A stretch of DNA of 64,000 nucleotides from Rhodobacterales bacterium HKCCE2091 (GCA_015689685.1 WVSL01000013.1:1-64000); one strand, 5' to 3'. Shown: positions 17,208-26,227, numbered from the stretch's first letter. The notes: generated by a model from the letters alone, not told the origin. Program-made: numbers and translations.

Positions 17208-18028
17208 GCGGGTTCGACTGGGCCGCCAGGCGCGGCATGATCGAGGCTGGCGGAAAGCGCCTCGAGGCCGCCGCATGGGGGCCGCCGCCGGACGCGGCGA
17301 CGACCCTCGTTCTTCTACATGAAGGCCTGGGCTGCGTGGCGCTCTGGCGGGACTTCCCGGAGCGACTGGCGGAGGCCACCGGCCTCGGCGTTCTCGCCTA
17401 CTCCCGCGCGGGCTACGGCCAGTCCGACCCCGTCGAGTTGCCCCGGCCGCTTGACTACATGACGCGCGAGGCGATGGGGTCGCTGCCGGAGGTCCTGGAC
17501 GCCGCGGGCGTGCGCCGCGCGATCCTCGTCGGCCATTCCGACGGCGCGACCATCGCCGCGATCTACGCCGGGTCCGCCTTCGATCCGCGCGTCCGCGGCA
17601 TCGCGCTGATGGCGCCGCATTTCTTCACCGAGGACATGGGGCTGGCGGAAATCGCGAAGGCGAAGACGGCCTTCGCCGACACCGACATGCGGGCGCGGAT
17701 GGCGAAGTACCACCGCGACCCGGACAACGCCTTTCACGGCTGGAACGGCGCCTGGCTCGACCCCGGTTTCCGCGAATGGAGCGTGGCCGACGTGATCGAC
17801 TACATCCGCGTGCCGGTCCTGGCGATCCAGGGCGCGGCGGACCAGTACGGAACGCTCGCCCAGATCCGCGAGATCGAGGATCGCTGCTATGCGCCCGTCG
17901 ACGTCGCGGTGCTGGACGACTGCCGCCATTCGCCCCATCTGGACCAGCCTGAAACGACGCTCGCCCACCTCGCGGAGTTCTGCGCGCGGCTGGAGCGGAT
18001 CGAGCACGAGGAGGTGCAGGTCGCATGA
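17204..18028 (+). CDS. Alpha/beta hydrolase of the box operon
   Basis: A 274-residue alpha/beta hydrolase with an intact triad: S112 in VGHSDGATI, D213 in QGAADQYG and H242 in DCRHSPHLD. It resembles 3-oxoadipate enol-lactonase/MhpC-like enzymes. The ATG overlaps the ligase stop, and its own stop overlaps boxD, so it is translationally locked into the operon. Box clusters elsewhere carry such a hydrolase, but the substrate is not settled. Rescue of a lactone or thioester side product is a reasonable guess. Confidence 0.85.
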   Translation: MSGFDWAARRGMIEAGGKRLEAAAWGPPPDAATTLVLLHEGLGCVALWRDFPERLAEATGLGVLAYSRAGYGQSDPVELPRPLDYMTREAMGSLPEVLDAAGVRRAILVGHSDGATIAAIYAGSAFDPRVRGIALMAPHFFTEDMGLAEIAKAKTAFADTDMRARMAKYHRDPDNAFHGWNGAWLDPGFREWSVADVIDYIRVPVLAIQGAADQYGTLAQIREIEDRCYAPVDVAVLDDCRHSPHLDQPETTLAHLAEFCARLERIEHEEVQVA

Positions 18029-19578
18029 AACTTGAAAGCTACGTCTCGGGCGAATGGAAATCGGGGTCGGGCGAGGGCCGGGTGCTCGTGAACCCCGTCA
18101 CCGGGGCCGAGATCGCCCGCGCCGACGCCTCGGGCATCGGCGTCGCCGCCGCGATGGTCCATGCCCGCGAGGTCGGCGGCCCGGCCCTGCGGTCGCTCGG
18201 CTTCGCCGAACGCGGCGCGCTCTTGAAGGCGGTCGCGGAGGTGCTCGGCGCCAACCGCGAGCGCTATGGCCAGATCGCGCGCGAGAATTCCGGCAATACC
18301 GAGACCGATGCCGCGGTCGACATCGACGGCGGCATCTTCACGCTGAAGCACTACGCGCGGATCGGCAAGACGCTCGGCGACGCGACGATGATCGTGGAGG
18401 ACGGGCGCGACCAGCTCGCGCGCGACCCGGTCTTCTTCGGCCAGCACACATGGACCACGCGGCCCGGCGTGGCGGTGCAGATCAACGCTTTCAACTTCCC
18501 GTCCTGGGGGCTGTGGGAAAAGGCCGCCGTCGCGATCCTCGCGGGCGTGCCGTGCATCGCGAAGCCGGCGACGGCGACCGCGCTCCTGTCCCACGAGATG
18601 GTCCGCGACGTCATCGCCGCAGGCGTTCTGCCGGAAGGCGCGCTGTCGCTCGTCTGCGGCGGCGGCGAGGCGCTACTGACCTCGCTCGGCCCGATGGATT
18701 CCGTCGCCTTCACCGGCTCGGCCTCGACCGCGGCGACGATCCGGTCGACCCCGTCGGTGCTGGCATCGGGCGCGCGGCTGAACGTGGAGGCGGACAGCGT
18801 GAACGCCACCATCCTCGGCCCCGACGCGGCGCCGGGAACGGCGGTCTTCGACCTCGCCGTGCGCGAGGCGGTGAAGGCGCTGTCGGTGAAGGCCGGTCAG
18901 CTTTGCACCAACATCCGCCGCGTGTTCGTTCCGGCGGAGCACGCGGAGGCCTTCGGTGAAGCGGTGGCGGCGAAGCTGTCCGGGCTGACCGTCGGCGACC
19001 CGGCGGACGACGCCGTGCGCGTCGGCCCGCTCATCAACCGGGCGCAGCGCGAGGACGCGGAAGGCAAGATCGCGCGGCTCGCCGCCGAATGCACCGAGAT
19101 CGCCCGCGCGCCGATGGACGACTGGTCGCCCGACACCGGCTTCGTCGCGCCGCGGCTGATGCACTGCGCCGACCCGGCGGGCGCATCGGCGGTGCACGAG
19201 ATCGAGGTCTTCGGCCCCTGCGCTACCCTGCTGCCCTATGACGGGATGGACTCGGCGGTGGCGATGGCGACGGCGGCCGAGGGATCGCTGGCGCTGAGCC
19301 TGTTCTCGAGCGACCCGGAGGTTCAGATGCAGGTGGTCCGCGATCTCGGCCCGTGGAACGGCCGCATCCTCTGCGTTGACGAGGAAGTGGGGAAGAACCA
19401 CACCGGCCACTCCATCGTCGTGCCGCAATGCGTTCACGGCGGCCCGGGCCGCGCGGGCGGCGGCGAGGAACTGGGTGGCCTGCGCGGACTTCGTTTCCAC
19501 ATGCAGCGCACGGCGATCCAGGGCGGCCCCGGCCTGCTCGACCGGATCGGCGCCGCGTCGGTCACGGCGGGGCTGTGA
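18025..19578 (+). CDS. boxD: 3,4-dehydroadipyl-CoA semialdehyde dehydrogenase
   Basis: Oxidises the aldehyde released by BoxC to 3,4-dehydroadipyl-CoA with NADP+. The 517-residue protein is a single-domain aldehyde dehydrogenase, closest in style to the N-terminal half of PaaZ but without the MaoC domain. The general base is E255 (VEADSVN) and the nucleophile C294 (AGQLCTNIRR). The QINAFNFPSWGLWEK block is shared with PaaZ. The ATG overlaps the hydrolase stop, and a GTG-started DUF309 gene overlaps its own stop. Some authors use boxZ for this gene. Confidence 0.92.
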   Translation: MKLESYVSGEWKSGSGEGRVLVNPVTGAEIARADASGIGVAAAMVHAREVGGPALRSLGFAERGALLKAVAEVLGANRERYGQIARENSGNTETDAAVDIDGGIFTLKHYARIGKTLGDATMIVEDGRDQLARDPVFFGQHTWTTRPGVAVQINAFNFPSWGLWEKAAVAILAGVPCIAKPATATALLSHEMVRDVIAAGVLPEGALSLVCGGGEALLTSLGPMDSVAFTGSASTAATIRSTPSVLASGARLNVEADSVNATILGPDAAPGTAVFDLAVREAVKALSVKAGQLCTNIRRVFVPAEHAEAFGEAVAAKLSGLTVGDPADDAVRVGPLINRAQREDAEGKIARLAAECTEIARAPMDDWSPDTGFVAPRLMHCADPAGASAVHEIEVFGPCATLLPYDGMDSAVAMATAAEGSLALSLFSSDPEVQMQVVRDLGPWNGRILCVDEEVGKNHTGHSIVVPQCVHGGPGRAGGGEELGGLRGLRFHMQRTAIQGGPGLLDRIGAASVTAGL

Positions 19579-20018
19579 CGCCCGGCGGGGACCAGGACTG
19601 GCGGCCCGGACACGCCTACGTGCCGGGCCGGACCGACCGCCACCCCGAGGGACTTTTCGACCGCTTCAAGCAGGGGCTCGACGGGATCGATCCCGACGGG
19701 CTGCATCGGACCGACGCCTGGCGCGTCGGCTGCCGCTTCCTTTCCGAGGGCTACTACTGGGAGGCGCACGAGGTGCTGGAGGCGCTGTGGATGGCCTGTC
19801 CGCCGAACGCGCCGGAACGGCTGATGGTGCAGGCGGTGATCCAGCGCGCCAATGCCGGGCTCAAGGCGGGAATGGGCCGGGACCGTGCCGCGTTCCGCCT
19901 GACCGTCGCCGCGGAGGCACTGGCGGAAGAGGCGTTCCGCCGCCGCGGCGGCGCCGTGATGGGCCTCACCCTGGAAGACTGGGCGGCGGGCGCAGGGGGC
20001 GGAATCGAATCGGCGTGA
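19575..20018 (+). CDS. DUF309 domain-containing protein
   Basis: The 147-residue protein contains the DUF309 helical motif (FLSEGYYWEAHEVLEALWMA, about residues 57-76), with the conserved H and E residues. The function of the family is unknown. It begins with GTG at 19575, overlapping the boxD stop (GTGA), and ends the first box transcript. A regulatory gap with BoxR-type sites follows before boxC. Confidence 0.8.
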   Translation: MTPGGDQDWRPGHAYVPGRTDRHPEGLFDRFKQGLDGIDPDGLHRTDAWRVGCRFLSEGYYWEAHEVLEALWMACPPNAPERLMVQAVIQRANAGLKAGMGRDRAAFRLTVAAEALAEEAFRRRGGAVMGLTLEDWAAGAGGGIESA

Positions 20019-20022
20019 GGTA

Positions 20023-20036
20023 TGCATTATAGTGCA
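20023..20036. promoter_or_regulatory. BoxR-type operator, distal copy
   Basis: TGCATTATAGTGCA. Its first 13 bases are the exact reverse complement of 20137-20149 next to the boxC promoter. The two copies face each other about 114 bases apart, centre to centre, in an AT-richer gap. Confidence 0.55.
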
Positions 20037-20117
20037 AAACAGGTCACGCCGAGCGCATGTAGAATTAAGTAACTGATCTAAAAGTAAATTTACTCCGGCG
20101 GTGCCACAAGCAAATGC

Positions 20118-20149
20118 TTTACTGAACGGTGGCGCGGCACTATAATGCA
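20118..20149 (+). promoter_or_regulatory. boxC promoter overlapped by a BoxR-type operator
   Basis: TTTACT (20118-20123), a 17-base spacer and a perfect TATAAT (20141-20146). The -10 lies inside GCACTATAATGCA (20137-20149), the inverted copy of the site at 20023. A regulator bound here would cover the -10, as expected for repression relieved by benzoyl-CoA in BzdR/BoxR systems. Confidence 0.65.
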
Positions 20150-20172
20150 AACAGAGAGACAGGGAGGCCCCA

Positions 20173-21834
20173 GTGACGAAGATCATAGATTTTCAGACCG
20201 ATCCGTCGAAGTACCGCCATTGGCGCGTCGAGTATGACGGCCCGGTGGCGAACCTGTACATGGACGTCGACGAGAACGGCGGCCTGTTCGACGGCTACCA
20301 GCTCAAGCTCAATTCCTACGACCTCGGCGTCGACATCGAGCTGGCCGACGTGGTCCAGCGGATGCGGTTCGAGCATCCCGAGGTCAAGGTCGTGGTGATG
20401 CGGTCGGGCAAGGACAAGGTGTTCTGCGCCGGCGCGAACATCCGGATGCTCGGCGGCGCGGCGCACAGCCACAAGGTCAACTTCTGCAAGTTCACCAACG
20501 AGACCCGCAACACGTTCGAGGCCGCCGAGGCCGATAGCGGCCAGAAGTACATCGCGGCCGTGAAGGGCGCTTGCGCGGGCGGCGGCTACGAGCTCGCGCT
20601 TGCCTGCAACCACATCATGCTGACCGACGACGCCACGTCCTCCGTCGCGCTGCCCGAGGTGCCGCTGCTGGCGGTACTGCCGGGGACCGGCGGGCTGACC
20701 CGCGTCACCGACAAGCGCAAGGTGCGCCGCGATCTCGCGGACATCTTCTGCTCGACCGAGGAAGGCGTGAAGGGCAAGCGGGCGGTCGACTGGCGGCTCG
20801 TGGACGAGGTCATCCCTAACTCCAAGTTCGACGAGACCGTCCAGGAACGCGCCCGCGAATTCGCCGCCGCCTCGACCAAGGCGGACGTGGCGGAGGGCAT
20901 CAAGCTCGGCCCGCTCGACAAGACCGTCGGGGATGACGGGTCGGTCACCTACTCGCTGGTGGAGGTCGCGGTCGACCGCGACGGCCGCACCGCGACGATC
21001 ACCCTGCACGGCCCGGACGGTGACGCGCCGGCCGACATGGATGCCTTCACCGCCGAGGGCGACCGCGCCTACATGCTGCGGCTGGCGCGGGAACTGGACG
21101 ACGCGATCCTGCACCTGCGCCTGAACGAGATGGAGCTCGGCCTGCTGATCTTCCGCGCCCAGGGCGACCCGGAAGCCTTCGGCGCGCACGAGGCGCTCCT
21201 GCTCGGCAACAAGGACCACTGGCTCGCCAACGAGGTGCTGCAGTACTGGAAGCGGATCCTGAAGCGGATCGACGTGACCTCGCGCTCGATGGCGGCGCTG
21301 GTCGAGCACGGGTCGTGCTTCACCGGCATCCTCGCCGAGATCCTCTGGGCCGTGGACCGCAGCTACATGATGGAGGACGAGTTCGAGGGCGATAACCGGC
21401 CGCTCGCCACCGTCACCCTGACCGACGCCAACTTCGGGCCGTTCCCGATGGGCAACGGGCTGACCCGGCTTCAGACCCGGTTCCTCGACGACGACGCCGC
21501 GCTGGAGGCCGCCGCTGGCCGCAAGGGCGAGGCGCTGGAAGCGGAGGATGCCGACGCGCTCGGCCTCGTGACCATGATCCTCGACGACATCGACTGGGAG
21601 GACGAGATCCGCATCTTCGCCGAGGAACGCGCCTCGTTCAGCCCCGACGCGATGACCGGGATGGAGGCCAACCTGCGCTTCGCCGGTCCCGAGACGATGG
21701 AGACCCGGATCTTCGGCCGCCTGACCGCGTGGCAGAACTGGATCTTCAACCGCCCCAACGCGGTCGGACCCGATGGCGCCCTGCAGCGCTACGGCACCGG
21801 CGTGCGCGGGGACTACAAGATGGAACGCGTCTGA
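20173..21834 (+). CDS. boxC: 2,3-epoxybenzoyl-CoA dihydrolase (benzoyl-CoA-dihydrodiol lyase)
   Basis: BoxC hydrolyses the benzoyl-CoA epoxide and releases formate and 3,4-dehydroadipyl-CoA semialdehyde, the ring-opening step. The 553-residue protein is a long crotonase with the oxyanion motif KVFCAGANIRMLGG and the acidic pair in AGGGYELALACNHIML and ALPEVPLLAVLPGTGG. It starts with GTG at 20173 behind AGGGAGG. boxB follows after 67 bases. Confidence 0.95.
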   Translation: MTKIIDFQTDPSKYRHWRVEYDGPVANLYMDVDENGGLFDGYQLKLNSYDLGVDIELADVVQRMRFEHPEVKVVVMRSGKDKVFCAGANIRMLGGAAHSHKVNFCKFTNETRNTFEAAEADSGQKYIAAVKGACAGGGYELALACNHIMLTDDATSSVALPEVPLLAVLPGTGGLTRVTDKRKVRRDLADIFCSTEEGVKGKRAVDWRLVDEVIPNSKFDETVQERAREFAAASTKADVAEGIKLGPLDKTVGDDGSVTYSLVEVAVDRDGRTATITLHGPDGDAPADMDAFTAEGDRAYMLRLARELDDAILHLRLNEMELGLLIFRAQGDPEAFGAHEALLLGNKDHWLANEVLQYWKRILKRIDVTSRSMAALVEHGSCFTGILAEILWAVDRSYMMEDEFEGDNRPLATVTLTDANFGPFPMGNGLTRLQTRFLDDDAALEAAAGRKGEALEAEDADALGLVTMILDDIDWEDEIRIFAEERASFSPDAMTGMEANLRFAGPETMETRIFGRLTAWQNWIFNRPNAVGPDGALQRYGTGVRGDYKMERV

Positions 21835-21901
21835 GCCGACGGCGGAGCCGTTCGACGAAACGTAGGGTGTGCTTCGGCGCGCCGCAGATGGAGGAACCGA
21901 C

Positions 21902-23353
21902 ATGCTCGACCTGATCAACGTCAGCTACGACACCCAGATCCCGAACAACGTGGGCCTGAGCCAGGACCGCAAGGTGCTGAAGGCGCTGGAGAAATGGCAC
22001 CCCGGCTACATCGACTGGTGGAACCGGCTGATCCCGCAGAACTTCCAGGAATCGATGGTCTACCTGCGCACCGCCGTCAGCGTGGACCCCAAGGGCTGGG
22101 CCAAGTTCGACTACGTGAAGATGCCCGAATACCGGTGGGGCGTCCTGCTCGCGCCGCAGGTCGAGGACCGGCGCATCCCCTGCGGCGAACATGCCGGCCA
22201 GCCAGCATGGCAGGAGGTTCCGGGCGAATACCGCAACATGCTGAAGCGCCTGATCGTGATCCAGGGCGACACCGAGCCGGGCTCGGTCGAGCAGCAGCGT
22301 TTCCTGGGCCTGACCGCGCCGTCGCTCTACGACATGCGGAACCTGTTCCAGGTCAACGTGGAGGAAGGCCGCCACCTCTGGGCGATGGTCTACCTGCTGC
22401 AGAAGTACTTCGGGAAGGACGGCCGCGAGGAAGCCGATGACCTGCTGCGCCGGTCGTCGGGGTCCGAGGAGGCGCCGCGGATGCTCGGCGCGTTCAACGA
22501 GGAGACGCCGGACTGGCTGTCGTTCTTCATGTTCACCTACTTCACCGACCGCGACGGCAAGATGCAGCTTGAATCGCTGGCGCAGTCGGGCTTCGACCCG
22601 CTGTCGCGCACCTGCCGCTTCATGCTGACCGAGGAAGCGCACCACATGTTCGTGGGCGAAACCGGCGTCGGCCGGATCGTGCAACGCACCTGCGAGGCGA
22701 TGAAGGAGGCCGGGATCACCGACCCCTACGCCATCGGCCGCATCCGCGACCTCGGCGTCATCGACCTGCCGACGATCCAGAAGAAGCTGAACCTGCACTA
22801 CTCGCTCTCGCTCGACCTGTTCGGGCAGGAGGTCTCCACCAACGCTGCCAACGCCTTCAACGCGGGCATCAAGGGGCGCTACATGGAAATGCGGATCGAC
22901 GACGACCACCAGCTCAAGGGCGACACCTACCTGGTGCGCAACGTCGTCAACGGCGCCATCGTGCAGGAGGAAGTCCCGGCGCTGACCGCGATCAACATGC
23001 GCCTGCGCGACGACTACATTCGCGACGCGGCGGGCGGCGTCGGTCGCTGGAACAAGATCATCGAGAAGACCGGGGTCGAGTTCGAGCTGAAGCTGCCGCA
23101 CGAGGCGTTCCACCGCCAGATCGGCGTGTTCTCCGCGATCAAGGCCGACCCGGAAGGCAACGTCATCTCCGAGGCGGACTGGGAAAAGCGCCACGGCGAA
23201 TGGCTGCCGACGAAGGAAGACGGCGCCTTCATCCAGTCGCTGATGGTGCCCTGCTACGAGCCCGGCAAGTTCGCCGGCTGGATCGCCCCGCCGAAGGTCG
23301 GGATCGACAACAAGCCGGGCGACTTCGAGTACGTCAAGCTGCACATGGCCTGA
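21902..23353 (+). CDS. boxB: Benzoyl-CoA 2,3-epoxidase subunit B
   Basis: BoxB is the diiron oxygenase that adds one oxygen atom across the 2,3 bond of benzoyl-CoA, using electrons from BoxA. The 483-residue protein has ExxH pairs at about residues 155-158 (EEGRHLW) and 244-248 (TEEAHHMFVGE). The frame is open back to 21869, but ATG at 21902 follows GATGGAGGAACC and fits the family start MLDLINVSYDTQIPNN. The gap to the following small ORF is 62 bases. Confidence 0.95.
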   Translation: MLDLINVSYDTQIPNNVGLSQDRKVLKALEKWHPGYIDWWNRLIPQNFQESMVYLRTAVSVDPKGWAKFDYVKMPEYRWGVLLAPQVEDRRIPCGEHAGQPAWQEVPGEYRNMLKRLIVIQGDTEPGSVEQQRFLGLTAPSLYDMRNLFQVNVEEGRHLWAMVYLLQKYFGKDGREEADDLLRRSSGSEEAPRMLGAFNEETPDWLSFFMFTYFTDRDGKMQLESLAQSGFDPLSRTCRFMLTEEAHHMFVGETGVGRIVQRTCEAMKEAGITDPYAIGRIRDLGVIDLPTIQKKLNLHYSLSLDLFGQEVSTNAANAFNAGIKGRYMEMRIDDDHQLKGDTYLVRNVVNGAIVQEEVPALTAINMRLRDDYIRDAAGGVGRWNKIIEKTGVEFELKLPHEAFHRQIGVFSAIKADPEGNVISEADWEKRHGEWLPTKEDGAFIQSLMVPCYEPGKFAGWIAPPKVGIDNKPGDFEYVKLHMA

Positions 23354-23415
23354 TGGCCATCCCGGGGCGGGCCGCCGGCCTGCCCCGTCCATGACCGCGA
23401 AGGGAGGCGACGATC

Positions 23416-23580
23416 ATGCTCATCACCCGAACCGCGACCGGCCCCGCGCTCCGGCCCGCAAATCCCGACGGCCCCGGCGGCTGTCTCGGCTGCGCCGACT
23501 GCAAGGGCGCTTGCCGGGAGATCCTCGACCTGTTCCAATTGCCGGAACTTCTGACCGCGCGCCGGGAGGCCACCCCGTGA
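23416..23580 (+). CDS. 54-residue ferredoxin-like cysteine protein between boxB and boxA
   Basis: A short ORF with a strong GGGAGG ribosome site (23402-23407) and an ATG at 23416. Cysteines at residues 23, 26, 29 and 33 form CLGCADCKGAC, exactly the C-x2-C-x2-C-x3-C spacing of a [4Fe-4S] ferredoxin half. The usual proline after the last cysteine and the fourth-ligand partner motif are missing. The rest is a short helix-like tail (REILDLFQLPELLTARREATP minus its ends). Its TGA overlaps the GTG start of boxA (GTGA), so it is read together with boxA. I do not recognise the family. An electron-transfer or cluster-assembly role for BoxA/BoxB is inferred from motif and position. Confidence 0.65.
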   Translation: MLITRTATGPALRPANPDGPGGCLGCADCKGACREILDLFQLPELLTARREATP

Positions 23581-24767
23581 ACAAGCCCCTCAAGCAGCAC
23601 CTGATCGATCCCGAGATCTGCATCCGCTGCTACACCTGCGAGATGACCTGCCCGATCGGGGCGATCGAGCATGACGACATGAACGTCGTCGTGAACCCCG
23701 ATGTCTGCAACTTCTGCATGGCCTGCATCCCGGTCTGCCCCACCGGCTCCATCGACGAATGGCGCGTGGTGGCCGAGCCCTACAGCATGGAGGAGCAGTT
23801 CTCCTGGACCGAGCTGCCGGAACAGGAAGAGGTCGGCGGGACCGAGGCCGATACCGGCATGGAGGCCTTCGACGACGCGATGGCCGAACTGCTGGCCGAG
23901 GCGCACAAGGGCGCGGGCGGCAAGGCGAAGGCCCCGGCGAGCGCGTCGAAGCCCTCGGTCAACATGTACACGCTCGGCAAGCCGGTCGAGGCGGTGGTGC
24001 AGGGCAACTACCGGCTGACCGCTGACGGCGCGGATACCGACGTGCGCCATGTCATCCTCGATTTCCAGGGCAAGCCGATGCCGGTGCTGGAAGGCCAGTC
24101 CATCGGGATCATCCCGCCGGGCGAGACAGTCGACGGCAAGCCGCACCTGCCGCGGCTCTATTCCGTCTCCAGCCCCCGCGACGGCGAGCGGCCGGGTTAC
24201 AACAACGTCTCGCTGACCGTGAAGCGGGAAGAGAACGGCGTCTGCTCCAACTACGTCTGCGACCTGAAGAAGGGCGACAAGGTGCAGGTCACCGGCCCGT
24301 TCGGCGCGACCTTCCTGCTGCCCGACGATCCGGAGGCGCGGATCCTGATGATCTGCACCGGCACAGGGTCGGCGCCGATGCGGTCGTTCACGATGCGCCG
24401 CCAGCGCGTGGTGGGCAAGAAGTCCGGCGGCATGGTGATGTTCTTCGGGGCACGCACCCCGGAATCGCTGCCCTATTTCGGACCACTCGGCAAAGTTCCC
24501 TCCAGCATCCTGCAGAAGCATCTGGTGTTCAGCCGGATGCCGGGGCAGGGAAAGGAATACGTCCAGGACCGGATGCGTGTGGAAGAGGACATCGTCGCCG
24601 AGATGCTCGAGGATCCGAACACACATATCTACATCTGCGGCCTGAAGGACATGGAGGAGGGCGTCGAACGCGCCTTCACCAACATCGCCGAAAGCATCGG
24701 CCAGCAGTGGCGGGCGCTGCGAGACGTGATGCGAGAGGAAGGCCGGTACCACGTTGAAACCTACTGA
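23577..24767 (+). CDS. boxA: Benzoyl-CoA 2,3-epoxidase reductase subunit A
   Basis: BoxA supplies electrons from NADPH to BoxB. The 396-residue protein starts with two [4Fe-4S] motifs, CIRCYTCEMTCP (from residue 14) and CNFCMACIPVCP, then a linker rich in E, A and K, then a ferredoxin-NADP reductase module (RLYSVSSPRDGE, ICTGTGSAPMRS, and a C-terminal YHVETY). The start is GTG at 23577, overlapping the stop of the small cysteine ORF. An open frame extends upstream, but the family begins NKPLKQHLIDPEIC. The stop lies inside the next gene. Confidence 0.94.
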   Translation: MNKPLKQHLIDPEICIRCYTCEMTCPIGAIEHDDMNVVVNPDVCNFCMACIPVCPTGSIDEWRVVAEPYSMEEQFSWTELPEQEEVGGTEADTGMEAFDDAMAELLAEAHKGAGGKAKAPASASKPSVNMYTLGKPVEAVVQGNYRLTADGADTDVRHVILDFQGKPMPVLEGQSIGIIPPGETVDGKPHLPRLYSVSSPRDGERPGYNNVSLTVKREENGVCSNYVCDLKKGDKVQVTGPFGATFLLPDDPEARILMICTGTGSAPMRSFTMRRQRVVGKKSGGMVMFFGARTPESLPYFGPLGKVPSSILQKHLVFSRMPGQGKEYVQDRMRVEEDIVAEMLEDPNTHIYICGLKDMEEGVERAFTNIAESIGQQWRALRDVMREEGRYHVETY

Positions 24768-25212
24768 CGGGCCGCTTCGGCCGGGCAACGCCTACACCCA
24801 CGAGATCCGCGTCACCTGGGGCGACTGCGACCCGGCGCGGATCGTCTACACCGGCCGGATCCCGTGGTTCGCGCTGGATGCGATCAACGGCTGGTGGGAA
24901 GACCGGCTTGGCGGCGACGGCTGGTTCCAGATGGAACTCGACCGCGACATCGGCACGCCCTTCGTGCGGCTGGCGATGGACTTCAAGTCGCCGATCACCC
25001 CGCGCCACCGGCTGATCTGCCACGTCTGGCCGACCCGACTCGGCGAGACCTCGATCGCCTTCCGCGTCGAGGGCGAGCAGGGTGGCAAGCTATGCTTCAC
25101 CTGCGACACGGTCAGCGTGTTCATCACCGCGAAGGCATTCACCAAGCGCCCGCCGCCCGAGGAATTCCGCACCCTGGTGGAGCCCTACCTGTTCCCCGCG
25201 GCGGAGGGGTGA
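24754..25212 (+). CDS. Hotdog-fold acyl-CoA thioesterase (4-hydroxybenzoyl-CoA thioesterase type)
   Basis: The 152-residue protein has the 4HBT motif WGDCDPARIVYTGRIPWFALDA, with the catalytic aspartate in DCDPA. It probably hydrolyses benzoyl-CoA or related thioesters to recover CoA. The start appears to be TTG at 24754, overlapping the last 14 bases of boxA, with GAGGAAGG upstream. No in-frame ATG precedes the conserved domain. Thioesterases of this kind are common last genes in box clusters. Confidence 0.85.
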   Translation: MKPTDGPLRPGNAYTHEIRVTWGDCDPARIVYTGRIPWFALDAINGWWEDRLGGDGWFQMELDRDIGTPFVRLAMDFKSPITPRHRLICHVWPTRLGETSIAFRVEGEQGGKLCFTCDTVSVFITAKAFTKRPPPEEFRTLVEPYLFPAAEG

Positions 25213-25222
25213 AGCGGATGCG

Positions 25223-25251
25223 TTGGCCGCGGCGCGTGTCCGGTCTAGGAT
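25223..25251 (+). promoter_or_regulatory. Candidate boxR promoter
   Basis: TTGGCC (25223-25228) and TAGGAT (25246-25251) are spaced by 17 bases in the 71-base gap before boxR. No TGCA-type operator is seen here, so boxR may be expressed separately from the genes it controls. Confidence 0.35.
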
Positions 25252-25283
25252 AGCGCCCGGATCGAAAGGACTGGCGGACCGGC

Positions 25284-26201
25284 ATGGCGGAAATCGCGAC
25301 ATTCGGGGGAAAGGCGACGCGCGTGGACGAGGCCACCGTCCGCGACCGCGCGGTGTCCGATCTTCTGGTGCAGGTCGGCGAGCGGGTCCGCAAGGCGCGC
25401 GAGATGCGCGGCATCCCGCGCCGCGTCCTGTCGGAGATGTCGGGCGTGTCGCACCGCTACCTCGCGGAACTGGAGGCCGGGACCGGCAACATCTCCATCG
25501 GTCTGCTGAACCGCGTCGCCATCGCGCTCGACCACAAGATCGAATGGCTGGTGGGCGAGGACGATCCCTGGACCTCCGAGGCGCTGCGGGTCTCCGAGCT
25601 CTACCGCTCCGCCGACCGCGCCACCCGCGACGACGTGCTGAGGATCCTCAACCCCCAGTCGCTGCGCGACAACCGGGCCGAACGGATCTGCCTCGTCGGC
25701 CTGCGCGGGGCGGGGAAATCGACGCTCGGGCGGCTGGCGGCCAGCGAACTCGGTATCCCGTTCCTCGAACTCAACAAGGAGATCGAGCTGTACGGCGGGA
25801 TGCCGGTCGGCGACATCATGGCGCTCTACGGCCCCGAGGGATACCGCAAGCTGGAGGCGGATTCGCTCGACAAGGTGATCGCGAACTACGAGCGCGTCAT
25901 CCTCGCCGTGGCGGGCGGCATCGTGGCGGAACCCGCGACCTACAACCGTCTGCTGACGCATTTCCACACGATCTGGCTCCGCGCCTCGCCGCAGGAGCAC
26001 ATGGACCGGGTCCGCGCGCAGGGCGACGAACGGCCGATGGAGGGCAACCCCGAGGCCATGTCGCAGCTGCGTTCGATCCTGAAGAGCCGCGAGGCGCTCT
26101 ACGAACGGGCGCAGGCGCAGCTCGACACCTCGGATGCACCGCTGGAAACCTCGCTTTCCGCGCTGGTGTCGATCATCCGGGACCAGAAGTTCCTGGAGTG
26201 A
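25284..26201 (+). CDS. boxR: BoxR/BzdR-type regulator: XRE helix-turn-helix fused to a shikimate-kinase-like domain
   Basis: The 305-residue protein has an N-terminal XRE-type helix-turn-helix (about residues 30-90, RKAREMRGIPRRVLSEMSG then ISIGLLNRVAIALDHKIEWL) and a C-terminal domain like shikimate kinase, with the P-loop GLRGAGKST at residues 139-147. In BzdR and BoxR the kinase-like domain binds benzoyl-CoA and releases the repressor. It sits directly after the box genes. The TGCATTATA-type sequences at 20023, 20137 and 28409 and the TGCA repeats at 15078 are its likely operators. Confidence 0.92.
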   Translation: MAEIATFGGKATRVDEATVRDRAVSDLLVQVGERVRKAREMRGIPRRVLSEMSGVSHRYLAELEAGTGNISIGLLNRVAIALDHKIEWLVGEDDPWTSEALRVSELYRSADRATRDDVLRILNPQSLRDNRAERICLVGLRGAGKSTLGRLAASELGIPFLELNKEIELYGGMPVGDIMALYGPEGYRKLEADSLDKVIANYERVILAVAGGIVAEPATYNRLLTHFHTIWLRASPQEHMDRVRAQGDERPMEGNPEAMSQLRSILKSREALYERAQAQLDTSDAPLETSLSALVSIIRDQKFLE

Positions 26202-26227
26202 GCCGGGACAAGGGGAGGACCATCCGC

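Noticed and set aside
25082-26227. A large N-terminal extension of the hydratase/dehydrogenase
   Set aside because: It is an out-of-frame reading of boxR; the real start has GGGGAGGACC and the crotonase begins there.
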